Source of the DNA: Acidobacteriota bacterium
GTDB taxonomy: Bacteria; Acidobacteriota; Blastocatellia; Pyrinomonadales; Pyrinomonadaceae
Assembly (NCBI GenBank): GCA_019639155.1
Contig: JAHBSJ010000007.1
Span: forward strand, 1-64,000
Direction of reading: 5' to 3'
DNA: 64,000 nucleotides
The first letter of the stretch is position 1, and each line of letters begins with the position of its first letter. Positions 48,725-57,498 of this stretch are shown here, piece by piece. The position numbers were made by a program, and so were the translations under genes. Under the pieces are notes generated by a model, which was given only the letters and a program-made list of their open reading frames with translations, was not told the DNA's origin and did not search any database.

Positions 48725-48963
48725 TTCGATAATCAAAATATTCGCCTCGTGCCCTATCTATGTCAATGTTCGACTGCAGGGAACGGGGCCGGTGGCGTCC
48801 CCTGTCTGCGAGGTTCTACACACCAGACCGCGAATTTTTAACCATAAACTCTATGCAATATCGGAAAATGCACCAAATATCTGATAGCCGCCGCGGTATA
48901 AAAGTTGCCCCTCAGTATGGTCGAGGAACCTTTCTTTGAGGGAGGTTCCGGGAGGTGTTTGAA

Positions 48964-49887
48964 ATGAGAGAAATTGGGATCTCAAGGAAAATGCTCTTCG
49001 CACTGATGGCCGCAGGAACTTTGGCCGTCGGTGCACAAACGCTGCCGGCCGAAAAGGAACAAAAGGACAAAATTCCGGCCGCCGAACCAAAGGTCGAGAA
49101 ACCGGCGGTTCCTATTACTGTACCGAAGGATGCCAGACCCATCCTGATCCGTCCCGACGTGACCGAAACGGAAGTGGTGGATGATCCGAAAAGAAGATAC
49201 GAGGAAAACAATTTTCTAGGCAATGAGAGTTATGAGCGTGCCCCGATAACGCTGAAACCGAATTTCAATTGGAAGGGAGCGACGCTGCAGTCGCTGATGT
49301 TCTTGGGCGTTCAGCACGGATTCCGGCTGCTCGAGCCGAAGACGCGTGAGGAATTGAAGGGGCCGTTCTTCAAAGACTGGAAGGACTCAGTAAAGAATCT
49401 CGAAGGTTGGGACGACGGCGGCAAGTTCTTTACGAACTACATCGCCCATCCGCTTGAAGGTTCCGCCATGGCTCGGATCTATTTGAACAATGACCGTCAG
49501 GCGGGCCGTGTCGAATTCGGCAAGGATGCACGGTATTGGAAGACCCGAGCAAAGGCCTTTCTTTGGGCGACTGCATGGAATGTACAGTTCGAGATCGGGC
49601 CGATCAGCGAAGCGTCTATTGGAAACGTAGGTAGAGTTCGTCATTCAAACGGCAAGAGCAAGATGACGTGGGGTGATATCGTAGTGACGCCCACCGGCGG
49701 CATCGCGTTGGCGATAGCAGAGGATGCTATCGATAAATACGTACTGCAGCAATGGATAGAACGCGACGAGCGGCGAAGCATCACCTTTGCAAAAAAGATG
49801 CTTCGGACGGTATTGACACCTACAATGTCGTTTACCAATCTTCTCCGCGGACATGCCCCATGGTGGCGTGAGCACAGACGCAACTGA
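48964..49887 (+). CDS. Secreted hypothetical protein, 307 aa
   Basis: A signal peptide (LFALMAAGTLAVGAQ) is followed by a Lys/Pro/Glu-rich linker and then a domain with several aromatic and glycine motifs (NFNWKGATLQSLMFLGVQHGFRL, NYIAHPLEGSAMARIYLNND, TWGDIVVTPTGGIALAIAEDAID). The pattern suggests an outer-membrane or membrane-associated protein, possibly DUF3943-like; I am not sure. GGGAGG lies nine bases before the ATG at 48964. Confidence 0.65.
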   Translation: MREIGISRKMLFALMAAGTLAVGAQTLPAEKEQKDKIPAAEPKVEKPAVPITVPKDARPILIRPDVTETEVVDDPKRRYEENNFLGNESYERAPITLKPNFNWKGATLQSLMFLGVQHGFRLLEPKTREELKGPFFKDWKDSVKNLEGWDDGGKFFTNYIAHPLEGSAMARIYLNNDRQAGRVEFGKDARYWKTRAKAFLWATAWNVQFEIGPISEASIGNVGRVRHSNGKSKMTWGDIVVTPTGGIALAIAEDAIDKYVLQQWIERDERRSITFAKKMLRTVLTPTMSFTNLLRGHAPWWREHRRN

Positions 49888-49974
49888 GGCACCGCGCCGA
49901 TGTTTAGCAGGTGCAGGCCCTCCGTTCTCGGCGGCAGTGAGAGGACAGTTTCTCTGTTTCAATGGTTTAATCCG

Positions 49975-50003
49975 TTGACACATCGTTAAAAATTGTTTCT
50001 AAT
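49975..50003 (+). promoter_or_regulatory. Candidate sigma-70 promoter of the two-component operon
   Basis: TTGACA (49975-49980), 17 bp, TCTAAT (49998-50003): a near-consensus promoter about 100 bp before the histidine kinase. Confidence 0.6.
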
Positions 50004-50020
50004 TGAAAAGGAAGGTTCCC

Positions 50021-50077
50021 ATGCAGACCTTCCGATTCTGTTGTTTCCCTCGCCGGCCGTTTTTCTTCCTAAGCTGA
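50021..50077 (+). CDS. Possible 18-codon leader ORF
   Basis: MQTFRFCCFPRRPFFFLS begins with ATG 50021, six bases after GGAAGG, and ends 24 bases before the kinase ATG. The promoter at 49975 would place it at the very start of the message. Five of 18 residues are Phe. Coding status is uncertain. Confidence 0.3.
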   Translation: MQTFRFCCFPRRPFFFLS

Positions 50078-50101
50078 ACAGGCTGTCGGTTCCGACCATC
50101 A

Positions 50102-51748
50102 ATGCTTTCACCGTCGCTGCCCAGCAAAGCGGCAAACGCAACGGCTGCAATGCCGAATGCGGATGACGCCGCAAAAAGCCTAAAGTTCATTTCCGAGCTT
50201 GGGCGCAGCCTGCTTGTAACAGTCCATCCGAAAAAGGTGGCGAGCTGCGTTGCCGATGCCTTGCGGACGCGTTTTGACGCGCCCGTCTGTGCTTTCGCCG
50301 CCGAGCTCGATAATCTGGGGCTGATAACGAGTATTGCGAGAAAAGGAAAGACGAAAGCATCGCTGAGCCGCGAGAAGTTCGAAAAATGGCTGTCATTCAT
50401 GCCGCCGCAGATCGCCTATACCGAAACCGACAAGGACGAGTTTTTGATCGACGGCAAAGTTCACACGGCCGAATACATCGCACCGCTGTTCATCAACGGC
50501 GGCATTTCGGGCGCGATAGTTTTGGCTCTGGAAAACGGTGCTGAGCTGACCGAAGCCGACACGCGGCTGATCGAAGCGGCCACGCAGATGGCGGCGATGA
50601 GCGTAAATCTGTCGGCTCATTACGAAACGACGATCAATAGGTCTATCAGCGAAGCTCGCGAAGAGGACCGAAAATTTACGGAAGCGATATTGGACGCCCT
50701 GCCCGTCTCGCTTTACGTCGTCGATCATGATTACAAGATCGTCGCGTGGAACCGCCATCGCGAAGAAGGCCAGCTCGGGATACCGCGCGATATCGCCGTC
50801 GGCCGCGACGTTTTTGACGTGCTTGAGAAATATCCGCAGGGCCGCCATCGTGCGGAATTCGAGCGTGCTTTCCGAACGGGACGCATCGAACGCATCGAAC
50901 AGCAGACGGTCGCAGACGACGGATCGACGCGGCATTGGCTGGTCAGCAAAGTGCCGATGCGCGACCCGAATACACGCGAGGTGACGCACGTCATCACCAT
51001 CGGCGAAGACGTGACGATGCGTGTCGAGGCCGTCCATGCTGTCAGCCGTGCTGAAAAGCTCGCCGCCGTCGGGCGTCTGGCCGCGGGCATCGTACACGAG
51101 ATCAATAATCCGCTGGCGACGATCGCCGCGTGTGCCGAATCGCTCGAACACCGTGTCGCCGACGGCGAGTTTGTAAATTCCGAAGCCGAGGAAGACCTGA
51201 AAGAATACCTCGAGCTGATGAAAAGCGAGGCTTTTCGCTGCAAATCCATAACGTCAGATCTGCTCGATTTCAGCCGAGCACGGGCCGGCGAACGAGCACC
51301 GACAGATGTCGGCGAAGTGGTGCGTTCGGCCGCGAATTTGGTCTCGCATCAGAAACGCGGCAACGGCATCACGCAGCGTGTCGAGATCGCCGACGACCTG
51401 CCGCTCGTTTCTGCGGATGCCGGCCAGATACAGCAGGCGGTAATCGCCCTCGCGACGAACGCCATCGACGCGATGCCGGAAGGCGGCATTCTAACGTTCC
51501 GCGTCGCCGAACGCGGCGGCCGCGTCGTTATCGAGGTCGAAGATACCGGCATCGGCATACCGCCGGAAAACATGTCGCAGATCTACGAACCTTTCTTCAC
51601 CACAAAAGATGTCGGCAAAGGCACGGGGCTCGGCCTCGCGGTTTGCTACGGCATCGTTTCCGAACACAACGGCCGCCTCAGCGTCCGCTCGACACCGGGT
51701 AAAGGAACTGTGTTCTCGATATCAATTCCCGCTCTCAAATCCGAATAA
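50102..51748 (+). CDS. NtrB-type sensor histidine kinase (GAF-PAS-HisKA-HATPase)
   Basis: A 548-residue soluble kinase: GAF-like region 28-172, PAS 190-308 (ILDALPVSLYVVDHDYKIVAWNR), H-box GIVHEINNPLATIA with His332, N-box TNAIDAM, and ATP lid motifs DTGIGIPPENM and GKGTGLGLAV. There is no membrane segment, so it senses a cytoplasmic signal. The stop overlaps the regulator start (TAATG), giving a tightly coupled pair. Confidence 0.92.
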   Translation: MLSPSLPSKAANATAAMPNADDAAKSLKFISELGRSLLVTVHPKKVASCVADALRTRFDAPVCAFAAELDNLGLITSIARKGKTKASLSREKFEKWLSFMPPQIAYTETDKDEFLIDGKVHTAEYIAPLFINGGISGAIVLALENGAELTEADTRLIEAATQMAAMSVNLSAHYETTINRSISEAREEDRKFTEAILDALPVSLYVVDHDYKIVAWNRHREEGQLGIPRDIAVGRDVFDVLEKYPQGRHRAEFERAFRTGRIERIEQQTVADDGSTRHWLVSKVPMRDPNTREVTHVITIGEDVTMRVEAVHAVSRAEKLAAVGRLAAGIVHEINNPLATIAACAESLEHRVADGEFVNSEAEEDLKEYLELMKSEAFRCKSITSDLLDFSRARAGERAPTDVGEVVRSAANLVSHQKRGNGITQRVEIADDLPLVSADAGQIQQAVIALATNAIDAMPEGGILTFRVAERGGRVVIEVEDTGIGIPPENMSQIYEPFFTTKDVGKGTGLGLAVCYGIVSEHNGRLSVRSTPGKGTVFSISIPALKSE

Positions 51749-53142
51749 TGGCTAAACTCTTAATTGTCGATGATGAGAAAAACCTGCGGCTTGTCGTAGA
51801 AAAGGAGCTTTCGCGGCAGGGGCACGAGGTTGCGTGTGCCGAGGACGGCGAGGCCGGTTGGGAGATGCTCGAAGCGGCGTCGTATGACGTCGTGCTGTGC
51901 GATATCAACATGCCGCGGCTCGACGGAATGGGCCTGCTGCGCCGTATCAAAGAGCAGCTTCAGGATCCGCCGGAGGTGATAATGCTCACGGGCCAGGCGA
52001 CGGTAGAGACCGCGATCGAGGCGATGAAACTCGGCGCGTACGACTACCTGACAAAGCCATATCGCATCGGCGAACTTTCGGCGCTCGTGACGGCCGCTGC
52101 CGAGAAACAGCAGCTCAAGGTTGATAATCAGCGGCTGCGTGCGCAGATCGAGCGAAAGACCGCACCGCTGCCGGACATCGTCGCCGATTCGCCGCAGATG
52201 AAAGAGGCTCTGCGTCTGGTGAACCGCGTCGCCCCGTCTGAATCATCGGTTTTGATCACGGGCGAATCGGGCGTCGGCAAGGAATTGATCGCACAGGCGA
52301 TACATCGTCTGAGCGACCGTGCGGACAAGCCATTTATCGATCTGAACTGTGCCGCCTTGCAGGACACGCTACTCGAAAGCGAGCTGTTCGGCCACGAGGC
52401 AGGTGCATTTTCGGGAGCGCGTCAGCGAAAACTGGGCCTTTTCGAGATAGCCGACGGCGGCACGCTTTTCCTCGACGAAGTGATGGAAATGCCGCTGCAA
52501 TTGCAGTCAAAACTGCTGCGAGCGCTCGAGATGCGGTCGTTCTTCCGTGTCGGCGGCGTGAAAAAGGTCGAGGTTGACGTGCGGCTGGTCGCCGCAACGA
52601 ACCGCGACAAAGAACAGGCCGTCGCCGAAGGCGTCTTCCGCGCCGACCTGATGTACCGCATAAATAGTTTTGAGATATTCGTGCCGCCGCTCCGCGAACG
52701 CCGCGAAGACATCGAGCCGCTCGCACGGCATCTGCTCTATAAGCTCGCCGGCGCGAACGCGCCCGACCTGTCGCCGGCGGCCATCGAGGCTCTGACCAAT
52801 TTCGACTGGGCGGGCAACGTGCGTCAGCTTCGCAATTGTCTGGAACGCGCGTTGCTGCTTTCGGACAACGGCGTTATCACGCCCCGCGAACTGCCGCCTG
52901 AGGTCGCTTTCGGCAAAACCTCGCTGCCCAGCATTTCAGTAAATTACGGCGAAGCATCGAACGCGCCCGCGGCGGTTCCCGCACACGCTCACCCGACGAA
53001 CCTACGCGACGTCGAGCGTCAGCAGATCATCGGCGCACTGGAAAAAACAGGCTGGCACCGCGGCAGGACCGCCGAAATGCTCGGCATCTCGCCGTCAACG
53101 CTCTACCGCCGCCTGCGCGAATACGGGCTGGATACGCGCTAG
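51748..53142 (+). CDS. NtrC-family sigma-54 response regulator
   Basis: A 464-residue regulator: receiver with Asp52 and Lys103, AAA+ with Walker A GESGVGKE 172-179, sigma-54 loop GAFSGA 219-224 (Thr to Ser relative to GAFTGA), Walker B GGTLFLDEV, and a Fis-type helix-turn-helix at the end (RTAEMLGISPSTLYRRLREYGL). Its partner is the upstream kinase. The last 20 or so codons are duplicated 777 bp downstream. Confidence 0.93.
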   Translation: MAKLLIVDDEKNLRLVVEKELSRQGHEVACAEDGEAGWEMLEAASYDVVLCDINMPRLDGMGLLRRIKEQLQDPPEVIMLTGQATVETAIEAMKLGAYDYLTKPYRIGELSALVTAAAEKQQLKVDNQRLRAQIERKTAPLPDIVADSPQMKEALRLVNRVAPSESSVLITGESGVGKELIAQAIHRLSDRADKPFIDLNCAALQDTLLESELFGHEAGAFSGARQRKLGLFEIADGGTLFLDEVMEMPLQLQSKLLRALEMRSFFRVGGVKKVEVDVRLVAATNRDKEQAVAEGVFRADLMYRINSFEIFVPPLRERREDIEPLARHLLYKLAGANAPDLSPAAIEALTNFDWAGNVRQLRNCLERALLLSDNGVITPRELPPEVAFGKTSLPSISVNYGEASNAPAAVPAHAHPTNLRDVERQQIIGALEKTGWHRGRTAEMLGISPSTLYRRLREYGLDTR

Positions 53143-53188
53143 CTATTTTTTGATCACATACTTCGTCACATACAGCCGCATTTTGCCG
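53075..53188. repeat. Direct repeat flanking higBA, left copy
   Basis: About 110 bp covering the 3-prime end of the regulator gene and a stretch matching the 3-prime end of the downstream TPR gene. It is repeated at 53852-53965 with about eight mismatches. Confidence 0.88.
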
Positions 53189-53198
53189 CGATTTGAGA

Positions 53199-53217
53199 TA
53201 GCACGGCATCCGTGCTA
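53199..53217 (+). promoter_or_regulatory. Palindromic operator upstream of higB
   Basis: TAGCACGG-CAT-CCGTGCTA is a perfect 8+3+8 palindrome ending 11 bases before the higB ATG, the expected place for HigA autorepression. Confidence 0.7.
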
Positions 53218-53228
53218 CTATGCTTCTG

Positions 53229-53522
53229 ATGATCGCATCGTTCGCCGGCAAGGCCACAGAAGATATATTCAATGGCGACAACACGACGGCGGCTCGAAAG
53301 CTTTTGCCGCGACAGTTATGGAATACTGCGTTTCGAAAGCTCGATCAGGTGGATTCGGCGGTTTCGCTTGACGATCTGCGGATCCCGCCGGGTAATCGAC
53401 TCGAGGCATTGAAAGGCGAGCGCTCGGGCCAGTACAGTATCCGAATAAACGACCAGTATCGGATCTGCTTCGAGTGGGATCAAAACAATGCGGCGAACGT
53501 CGAGATCGTTGATTATCACTAA
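53229..53522 (+). CDS. higB: RelE/HigB-type toxin
   Basis: A 97-residue mRNA interferase-like toxin of the HigB family: RLEALKGERSGQYSIRINDQYRICFEW and VEIVDYH at the C-terminus are diagnostic. The start is ATG 53229 (MIASFAGKAT). As in other hig modules the toxin gene precedes the antitoxin. A palindrome lies directly upstream. Confidence 0.9.
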   Translation: MIASFAGKATEDIFNGDNTTAARKLLPRQLWNTAFRKLDQVDSAVSLDDLRIPPGNRLEALKGERSGQYSIRINDQYRICFEWDQNNAANVEIVDYH

Positions 53523-53540
53523 ACGTAGAGGCCGAAAGAT

Positions 53541-53852
53541 ATGATCAGAATACCAACCAATCGAAGGGCGACACATCCGGGAGAGATATTGCTAGAGGAT
53601 TTTCTGCTTCCGATGGGATTAACTCAGACGCAGTTGGCTAAAGGCATACGTGTGCCGTTTCAGCGGGTCAACGAGATCGTTTCGGGCAAACGCGGGCTAA
53701 CGCCTAGTACCGCACTGCGACTCGCAAAATACTTCGGAAATTCGCCGGGTTTTTGGATGAACCTGCAGATGCGGTGCGACCTTCAGGCGGCCGAAAGAAA
53801 CGAGATCCATGATCTAAAACGCATTAAATTGGCCCCGCATTTGATAACGTAA
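53541..53852 (+). CDS. higA: HigA-type antitoxin (XRE helix-turn-helix)
   Basis: A 103-residue antitoxin that neutralises HigB and represses the operon: THPGEILLEDFLLPMGLTQTQLAKGIRVP is the family N-terminus with the helix-turn-helix, then RVNEIVSGKRGLTPSTALRLAKYFGNSPGFWMNLQ. It follows the toxin by 18 bp. The right copy of the flanking repeat starts at its stop codon. Confidence 0.92.
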   Translation: MIRIPTNRRATHPGEILLEDFLLPMGLTQTQLAKGIRVPFQRVNEIVSGKRGLTPSTALRLAKYFGNSPGFWMNLQMRCDLQAAERNEIHDLKRIKLAPHLIT

Positions 53853-53965
53853 AATGGTCGGCATCTCGCCATTGACGCTCTACCGCCGCCTCCGCGAATA
53901 CGGGCTGGATACGCGCCAGCTATTCTTTGATCACATACTTCGTCACATACAGCCGCATTTTGTCG
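53852..53965. repeat. Direct repeat flanking higBA, right copy
   Basis: It carries a remnant of the regulator C-terminus (VGISPLTLYRRLREYGLDTR), where the stop codon TAG reads CAG, and the genuine 3-prime end of the convergent TPR gene. Confidence 0.88.
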
Positions 53966-55107
53966 CGGTTGGCGGCGAGGTATGCGCGGTGGTCGCGGTG
54001 TATGTCGGCGTTGCCGTAGGACATCAGGATGTAGGCTTCCAGGACGCCGTCCTTGTCGAGCTGTTCGATCATCGCGATCTGCGGATTCAGGTTCTTGACT
54101 TTGAGCGTCTTTGCCATTGATACGACGCTGCGGAGCCGGTCCGCCTCTTCGGCAAGCGAGCGGCGGTATTGAGTTTCGTTGGGATAGGTTTGCTTGAACT
54201 TCTCCTTTTTCCATTTGTCCGAGCCCGCAATGTATGCCATCCACGCCATCGAACCGTCGTCCGCCAGCGGATTCACGTTTATGGTGGTTTTCGGTTTGCC
54301 GTCCTCGCCCGTCTCGGTCTTTGGCGGGTCGATGCGCGGATGCGATAGGGTCGTTCGCGTCGCTTCGCCCCAGCCCAGCATTCCATTTATCGCAAAACGG
54401 CTGTACGGTTCTGTGATCCACGCCTCGATGTAACGGTCGCGTGCCTGGTCGAATTTGTTCTGCCGCATCAGCGGCGTGGCGGAATAGCGATACGCCGTTT
54501 CGATGAACGGATCTATGGCCATGGCCTTTTGAAACCAGATCTCGGCGTTCTTGTAATCGTTCTTTTGCAGGTACATATTGCCCGCGAAAAGCGGTGCGTA
54601 ATAGTTCTTCGCATCCAGTTCATGGGCCCGTTGATAGTGGCCGAGTGCTTCATCGATCTTGCCGGATGTGAATGCCTGTTCGCCGGCAAGCGTCGCCGCG
54701 TCCGATGCTGGAACGGAGGAATATTTCGACCGGCCCCCGCCGTCGGGCGGTATCGAGCCGATCAATATCCTCACGTATTCGCTGGTGTCGCCCAGATCGC
54801 GGGCTTTGATAAATGATTCGCGTGCGCGTTTTCTGAGCGCTTTTGATTCTTCGTCGGTTTCTACGTGAAACGCCTTTGCCATCAGCGCTTCGGCCAGCAT
54901 ACGGTGAACGTCGCTGTTGTCGGGTTCGGCCTTGAGCAGCTTTTCTAGCCACGGCAAGGCATCGACGCGATTGCTCTGTTCGAACAGAGTCTCAACACGC
55001 AGCCACATCTCGCGTGGATTCAGGTCGTCCTGTGCAGCGATCGGCAGTGACGAGGCGAAAAAGAGTGCGGCGGAGAGCAAAAGTGCAAAACGGGCGTTCG
55101 GCTTCAT
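53920..55107 (-). CDS. Secreted TPR-repeat protein
   Basis: A 395-residue protein with a signal peptide ending near PIAAQ, and TPR units at about 30-80 and 150-230 (DALPWLEKLLKAEPDNSDVHRMLAEALM, AKNYYAPLFAGNMYLQKNDYKNAEIWFQKAMAIDP). The C-terminal half has no clear motif. Its last codons are duplicated on the other side of higBA. Confidence 0.78.
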   Translation of the reverse strand: MKPNARFALLLSAALFFASSLPIAAQDDLNPREMWLRVETLFEQSNRVDALPWLEKLLKAEPDNSDVHRMLAEALMAKAFHVETDEESKALRKRARESFIKARDLGDTSEYVRILIGSIPPDGGGRSKYSSVPASDAATLAGEQAFTSGKIDEALGHYQRAHELDAKNYYAPLFAGNMYLQKNDYKNAEIWFQKAMAIDPFIETAYRYSATPLMRQNKFDQARDRYIEAWITEPYSRFAINGMLGWGEATRTTLSHPRIDPPKTETGEDGKPKTTINVNPLADDGSMAWMAYIAGSDKWKKEKFKQTYPNETQYRRSLAEEADRLRSVVSMAKTLKVKNLNPQIAMIEQLDKDGVLEAYILMSYGNADIHRDHRAYLAANRDKMRLYVTKYVIKE

Positions 55108-55188
55108 AGGGAAAACTCCTATTGTTGATCGGGGGACTGACGCTATGATGCCCCGAAACGTGTAAAGGTTTCAACAGCCGGAGTGTTT

Positions 55189-55710
55189 TTATTGAGGCGT
55201 CATTTGGCCGTTCCTTACCGGAATTTTCTCCTTCAGATCGTCGGGCAGTTTGAATTCGACATCGCGGTCTTCGCCGTCATGTATGCGGTCGACGCGGACC
55301 TCTTCGATGGAGACGGTGTAGCCCTTGGGCGGTCTTTCGAGTGTGAGGGCGCCGCCTTTTTGGCCCCAGGCTTTTGAGCCGCCGTAGATGTTGTTAATAA
55401 CCACGCGAATGCGTTTTTCGGAATCGCTGCGGAAGATCCTGAGCTTTACGCGCATATTTCGGTCACTGCTTGCCTCCCATAGCACGAACGTCTGCGTTAG
55501 CGGATCGTAGCCGAGCGAATCGGCGATACCGGTGCATTTTTCATGCGTCGGCAGCGGGCCGTCAACCTGGTTGCCTTTGATGCACCAGAGCGGATCGACG
55601 CTGATGCTTTTCAGCGGCTGTATCTCGTAATAATCCGCGGTCTGCGCGAATGAAACGGCGGTGAAAATGAGTATCAGAATGAACGACGGCGGCCAGGGGA
55701 ACTTCCTCAT
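55189..55710 (-). CDS. Secreted hypothetical protein, 173 aa
   Basis: A signal peptide ends near VSFAQ. The mature protein has beta-rich character and two Cys (LWCIKGN, HEKCTG) that might pair. I do not recognise the family. GAGGAG lies seven bases before the ATG at 55710. It follows the TPR gene on the same strand. Confidence 0.65.
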   Translation of the reverse strand: MRKFPWPPSFILILIFTAVSFAQTADYYEIQPLKSISVDPLWCIKGNQVDGPLPTHEKCTGIADSLGYDPLTQTFVLWEASSDRNMRVKLRIFRSDSEKRIRVVINNIYGGSKAWGQKGGALTLERPPKGYTVSIEEVRVDRIHDGEDRDVEFKLPDDLKEKIPVRNGQMTPQ

Positions 55711-55747
55711 CAAACGACTCCTCTTTGTTGAAACGAAATTTCTGCCG

Positions 55748-56356
55748 TTACCTGATAGCGGCGAAAAGATATCGCTGTTCGGACAACGGCATTAACTTAG
55801 GAACGGTGTTAAGCCCCGCGGCTTGCAGCATTTCGCCCAGTTTTTGATTGCCGAAAAGCAAAAGATGCCGCCGCATCGCCCATTTCAGCAGCCGAGGCAG
55901 CTTTTCCGCGAATTTATCGAGCGCACGGCATGTGACGTATTCGCAGTTTCCGGGATCGGCTTCCTGAAACTGTTTGTTCACGATCTCAGCGCGACCCGCC
56001 AAACCGAGCCGCTCGACGGCTAGCTCAAGGAACTTCACCTTTTTCTCTTTCGATTCGATCAGGACAGCATGCAGGTCTTCGCGGGCGATCAGGCAAGGTA
56101 TCGAAGGCAGCCCCGCTCCCGTACCGACATCAGCGAACTTCGCACCGTCCGGCAGAAATTCGAGCAGCGTCAGCGATTCCAAAACGTGCCGCACCGCAAA
56201 TTCCGCCGGCGTGCAAGGGCCCACAAGATGCAGTATGGGATTGTGCTCGAGAACGAGGGCGTAGTAATCGGCGAGCTTTTCTATGACCGCGTCAGATAGC
56301 GACACGCCGAATTCCGCCTGATGCTGTTTGATCGCTGCTGTGAACTCGCTCTGCAT
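55748..56356 (-). CDS. rsmG: 16S rRNA m7G527 methyltransferase RsmG
   Basis: Methylates G527 of 16S rRNA; loss gives low-level streptomycin resistance in several species. The 202-residue protein has the SAM loop FADVGTGAGLPSIPCLI and LIESKEKKVKFL, plus the VTCRALDKFAEK motif. The ATG at 56356 begins the normal N-terminus; 12 codons further upstream are in frame but come from a CGCAAAG-type repeat. Confidence 0.9.
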   Translation of the reverse strand: MQSEFTAAIKQHQAEFGVSLSDAVIEKLADYYALVLEHNPILHLVGPCTPAEFAVRHVLESLTLLEFLPDGAKFADVGTGAGLPSIPCLIAREDLHAVLIESKEKKVKFLELAVERLGLAGRAEIVNKQFQEADPGNCEYVTCRALDKFAEKLPRLLKWAMRRHLLLFGNQKLGEMLQAAGLNTVPKLMPLSEQRYLFAAIR

Positions 56357-56414
56357 GAGAAGAAGTTTCACGCAAAGCCGCAAAGAACGCAAAGTTGGGC
56401 AGGAAATGAAAGGT

Positions 56415-56501
56415 TGGTGCGGACGAGAAGAATCGAACTTCCACTCTGTTGCCAGAACAGGCTTCTGAGACCTGCGCGTCTACCAGTTCCGCCACGTCCG
56501 C
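56415..56501 (-). tRNA. tRNA-Leu(CAG)
   Basis: The acceptor stem GCGGACG/CGTCCGC is closed, the anticodon loop CTCAGAA gives CAG, and a long variable arm is present. The discriminator is A and CCA is encoded at 56415-56417. Confidence 0.92.
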
Positions 56502-56566
56502 ACGCGTCGAACTTTCGAGGATACTAACAACGCTCCGATTTTTCAAGAGACACCTCTGATAAGTCC

Positions 56567-56620
56567 AGTGAATAGTGACAAGTGAAATTGACTATTCACT
56601 TTACACTTATCACTTGTCAC
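56567..56620. repeat. Nested inverted repeats upstream of yggS
   Basis: AGTGAATAGT (56567-56576) pairs with ACTATTCACT (56591-56600), and GTGACAAGTG (56575-56584) with CACTTGTCAC (56611-56620). The two folds overlap, and the units resemble a 7-9 bp AGTGAAT/AGTGACA repeat. Confidence 0.65.
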
Positions 56621-56642
56621 TGCAGATAATATAGTTGTGCGT

Positions 56643-57323
56643 ATGGATGGCGGGCTGAAAGAGCGGATCGACGGAGTGCGAACTCGCATCGCAGATGCCG
56701 CGTTGCGTTCCGGCCGTGATGCGTCGGAAGTCCGGCTGATCGCCGTCAGCAAGACGCACCCGGCGGAAACGGTTCGTGAGGCGATCGCGGCGGGCGTTGC
56801 CGTATTCGGCGAGAACAAGGTTCAGGAAGCCGACGTGAAGATCCCGGAGATAGGCCGCGGCGACGCGAAATGGCATTTGATCGGGCATCTGCAAAAGAAC
56901 AAGGCCCGGCGTGCGGTGCAAATTTTTGACGTGATACATTCGGTCGATTCGATCGAATTGGCCGAGCGGCTGGAACGCATCTGCGGCGAAGAAGGCCGTG
57001 CCGAATTGCCCGTGCTGATACAGGTTGACCTTGCTGGCGAAGAGACGAAATCGGGCATCGCGGAAGACGGGCTTGGCGTATTGATAGACTATTTGCGTAA
57101 ATGCGAGCGGCTGAAATTGATCGGGCTGATGATATTGCCGCCGTTCTATGACGACGCGGAAGCCACACGGCCGTACTTCAAAAAGCTTTGTGAAATACGC
57201 GATCGCGTGCTGCCCGGCGGCGAGCTTTCAATGGGCATGAGCCACGATTTTGAGGTCGCGATCGAAGAAGGTGCAACGATGGTTCGCGTGGGCACGGCGA
57301 TATTCGGGGAAAGACAAATTTAA
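56643..57323 (+). CDS. yggS: PLP homeostasis protein YggS/PROSC
   Basis: A PLP-binding TIM-barrel protein without known enzymatic activity that buffers PLP levels. The 226-residue protein has [21 protein letters not shown], with the PLP lysine, [22 protein letters not shown] and [25 protein letters not shown] 56637 in the same frame is an alternative start. It is followed by yggT and yggU, a conserved neighbourhood. Confidence 0.9.
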   Translation: MDGGLKERIDGVRTRIADAALRSGRDASEVRLIAVSKTHPAETVREAIAAGVAVFGENKVQEADVKIPEIGRGDAKWHLIGHLQKNKARRAVQIFDVIHSVDSIELAERLERICGEEGRAELPVLIQVDLAGEETKSGIAEDGLGVLIDYLRKCERLKLIGLMILPPFYDDAEATRPYFKKLCEIRDRVLPGGELSMGMSHDFEVAIEEGATMVRVGTAIFGERQI

Positions 57324-57498
57324 CCACAGAGGGCACAGAGAGCACGGAGAAATGTAAGCCGCGTTGTTGGGTTTACGGTTTTAAGACTCGCGTCATTGGT
57401 CATTGGTTTTTGAATTTCGACTTTCGAATTTTGACTTCTGAAAGCTGTCTTCTGTCTTCTGACTTCTTGTTTCTCTGTGCTCTCTGTGGTGAAAAACT
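57324..57498. repeat. Repeat-filled yggS-yggT spacer
   Basis: It starts with ACCACAGAGGGCACAGAGAGC and ends with the inverted form CTGTGCTCTCTGTGGTG. Inside at 57447-57474 are four inverted heptads (GTCTTCT, GTCTTCT, GACTTCT, TGTTTCT). Confidence 0.75.
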
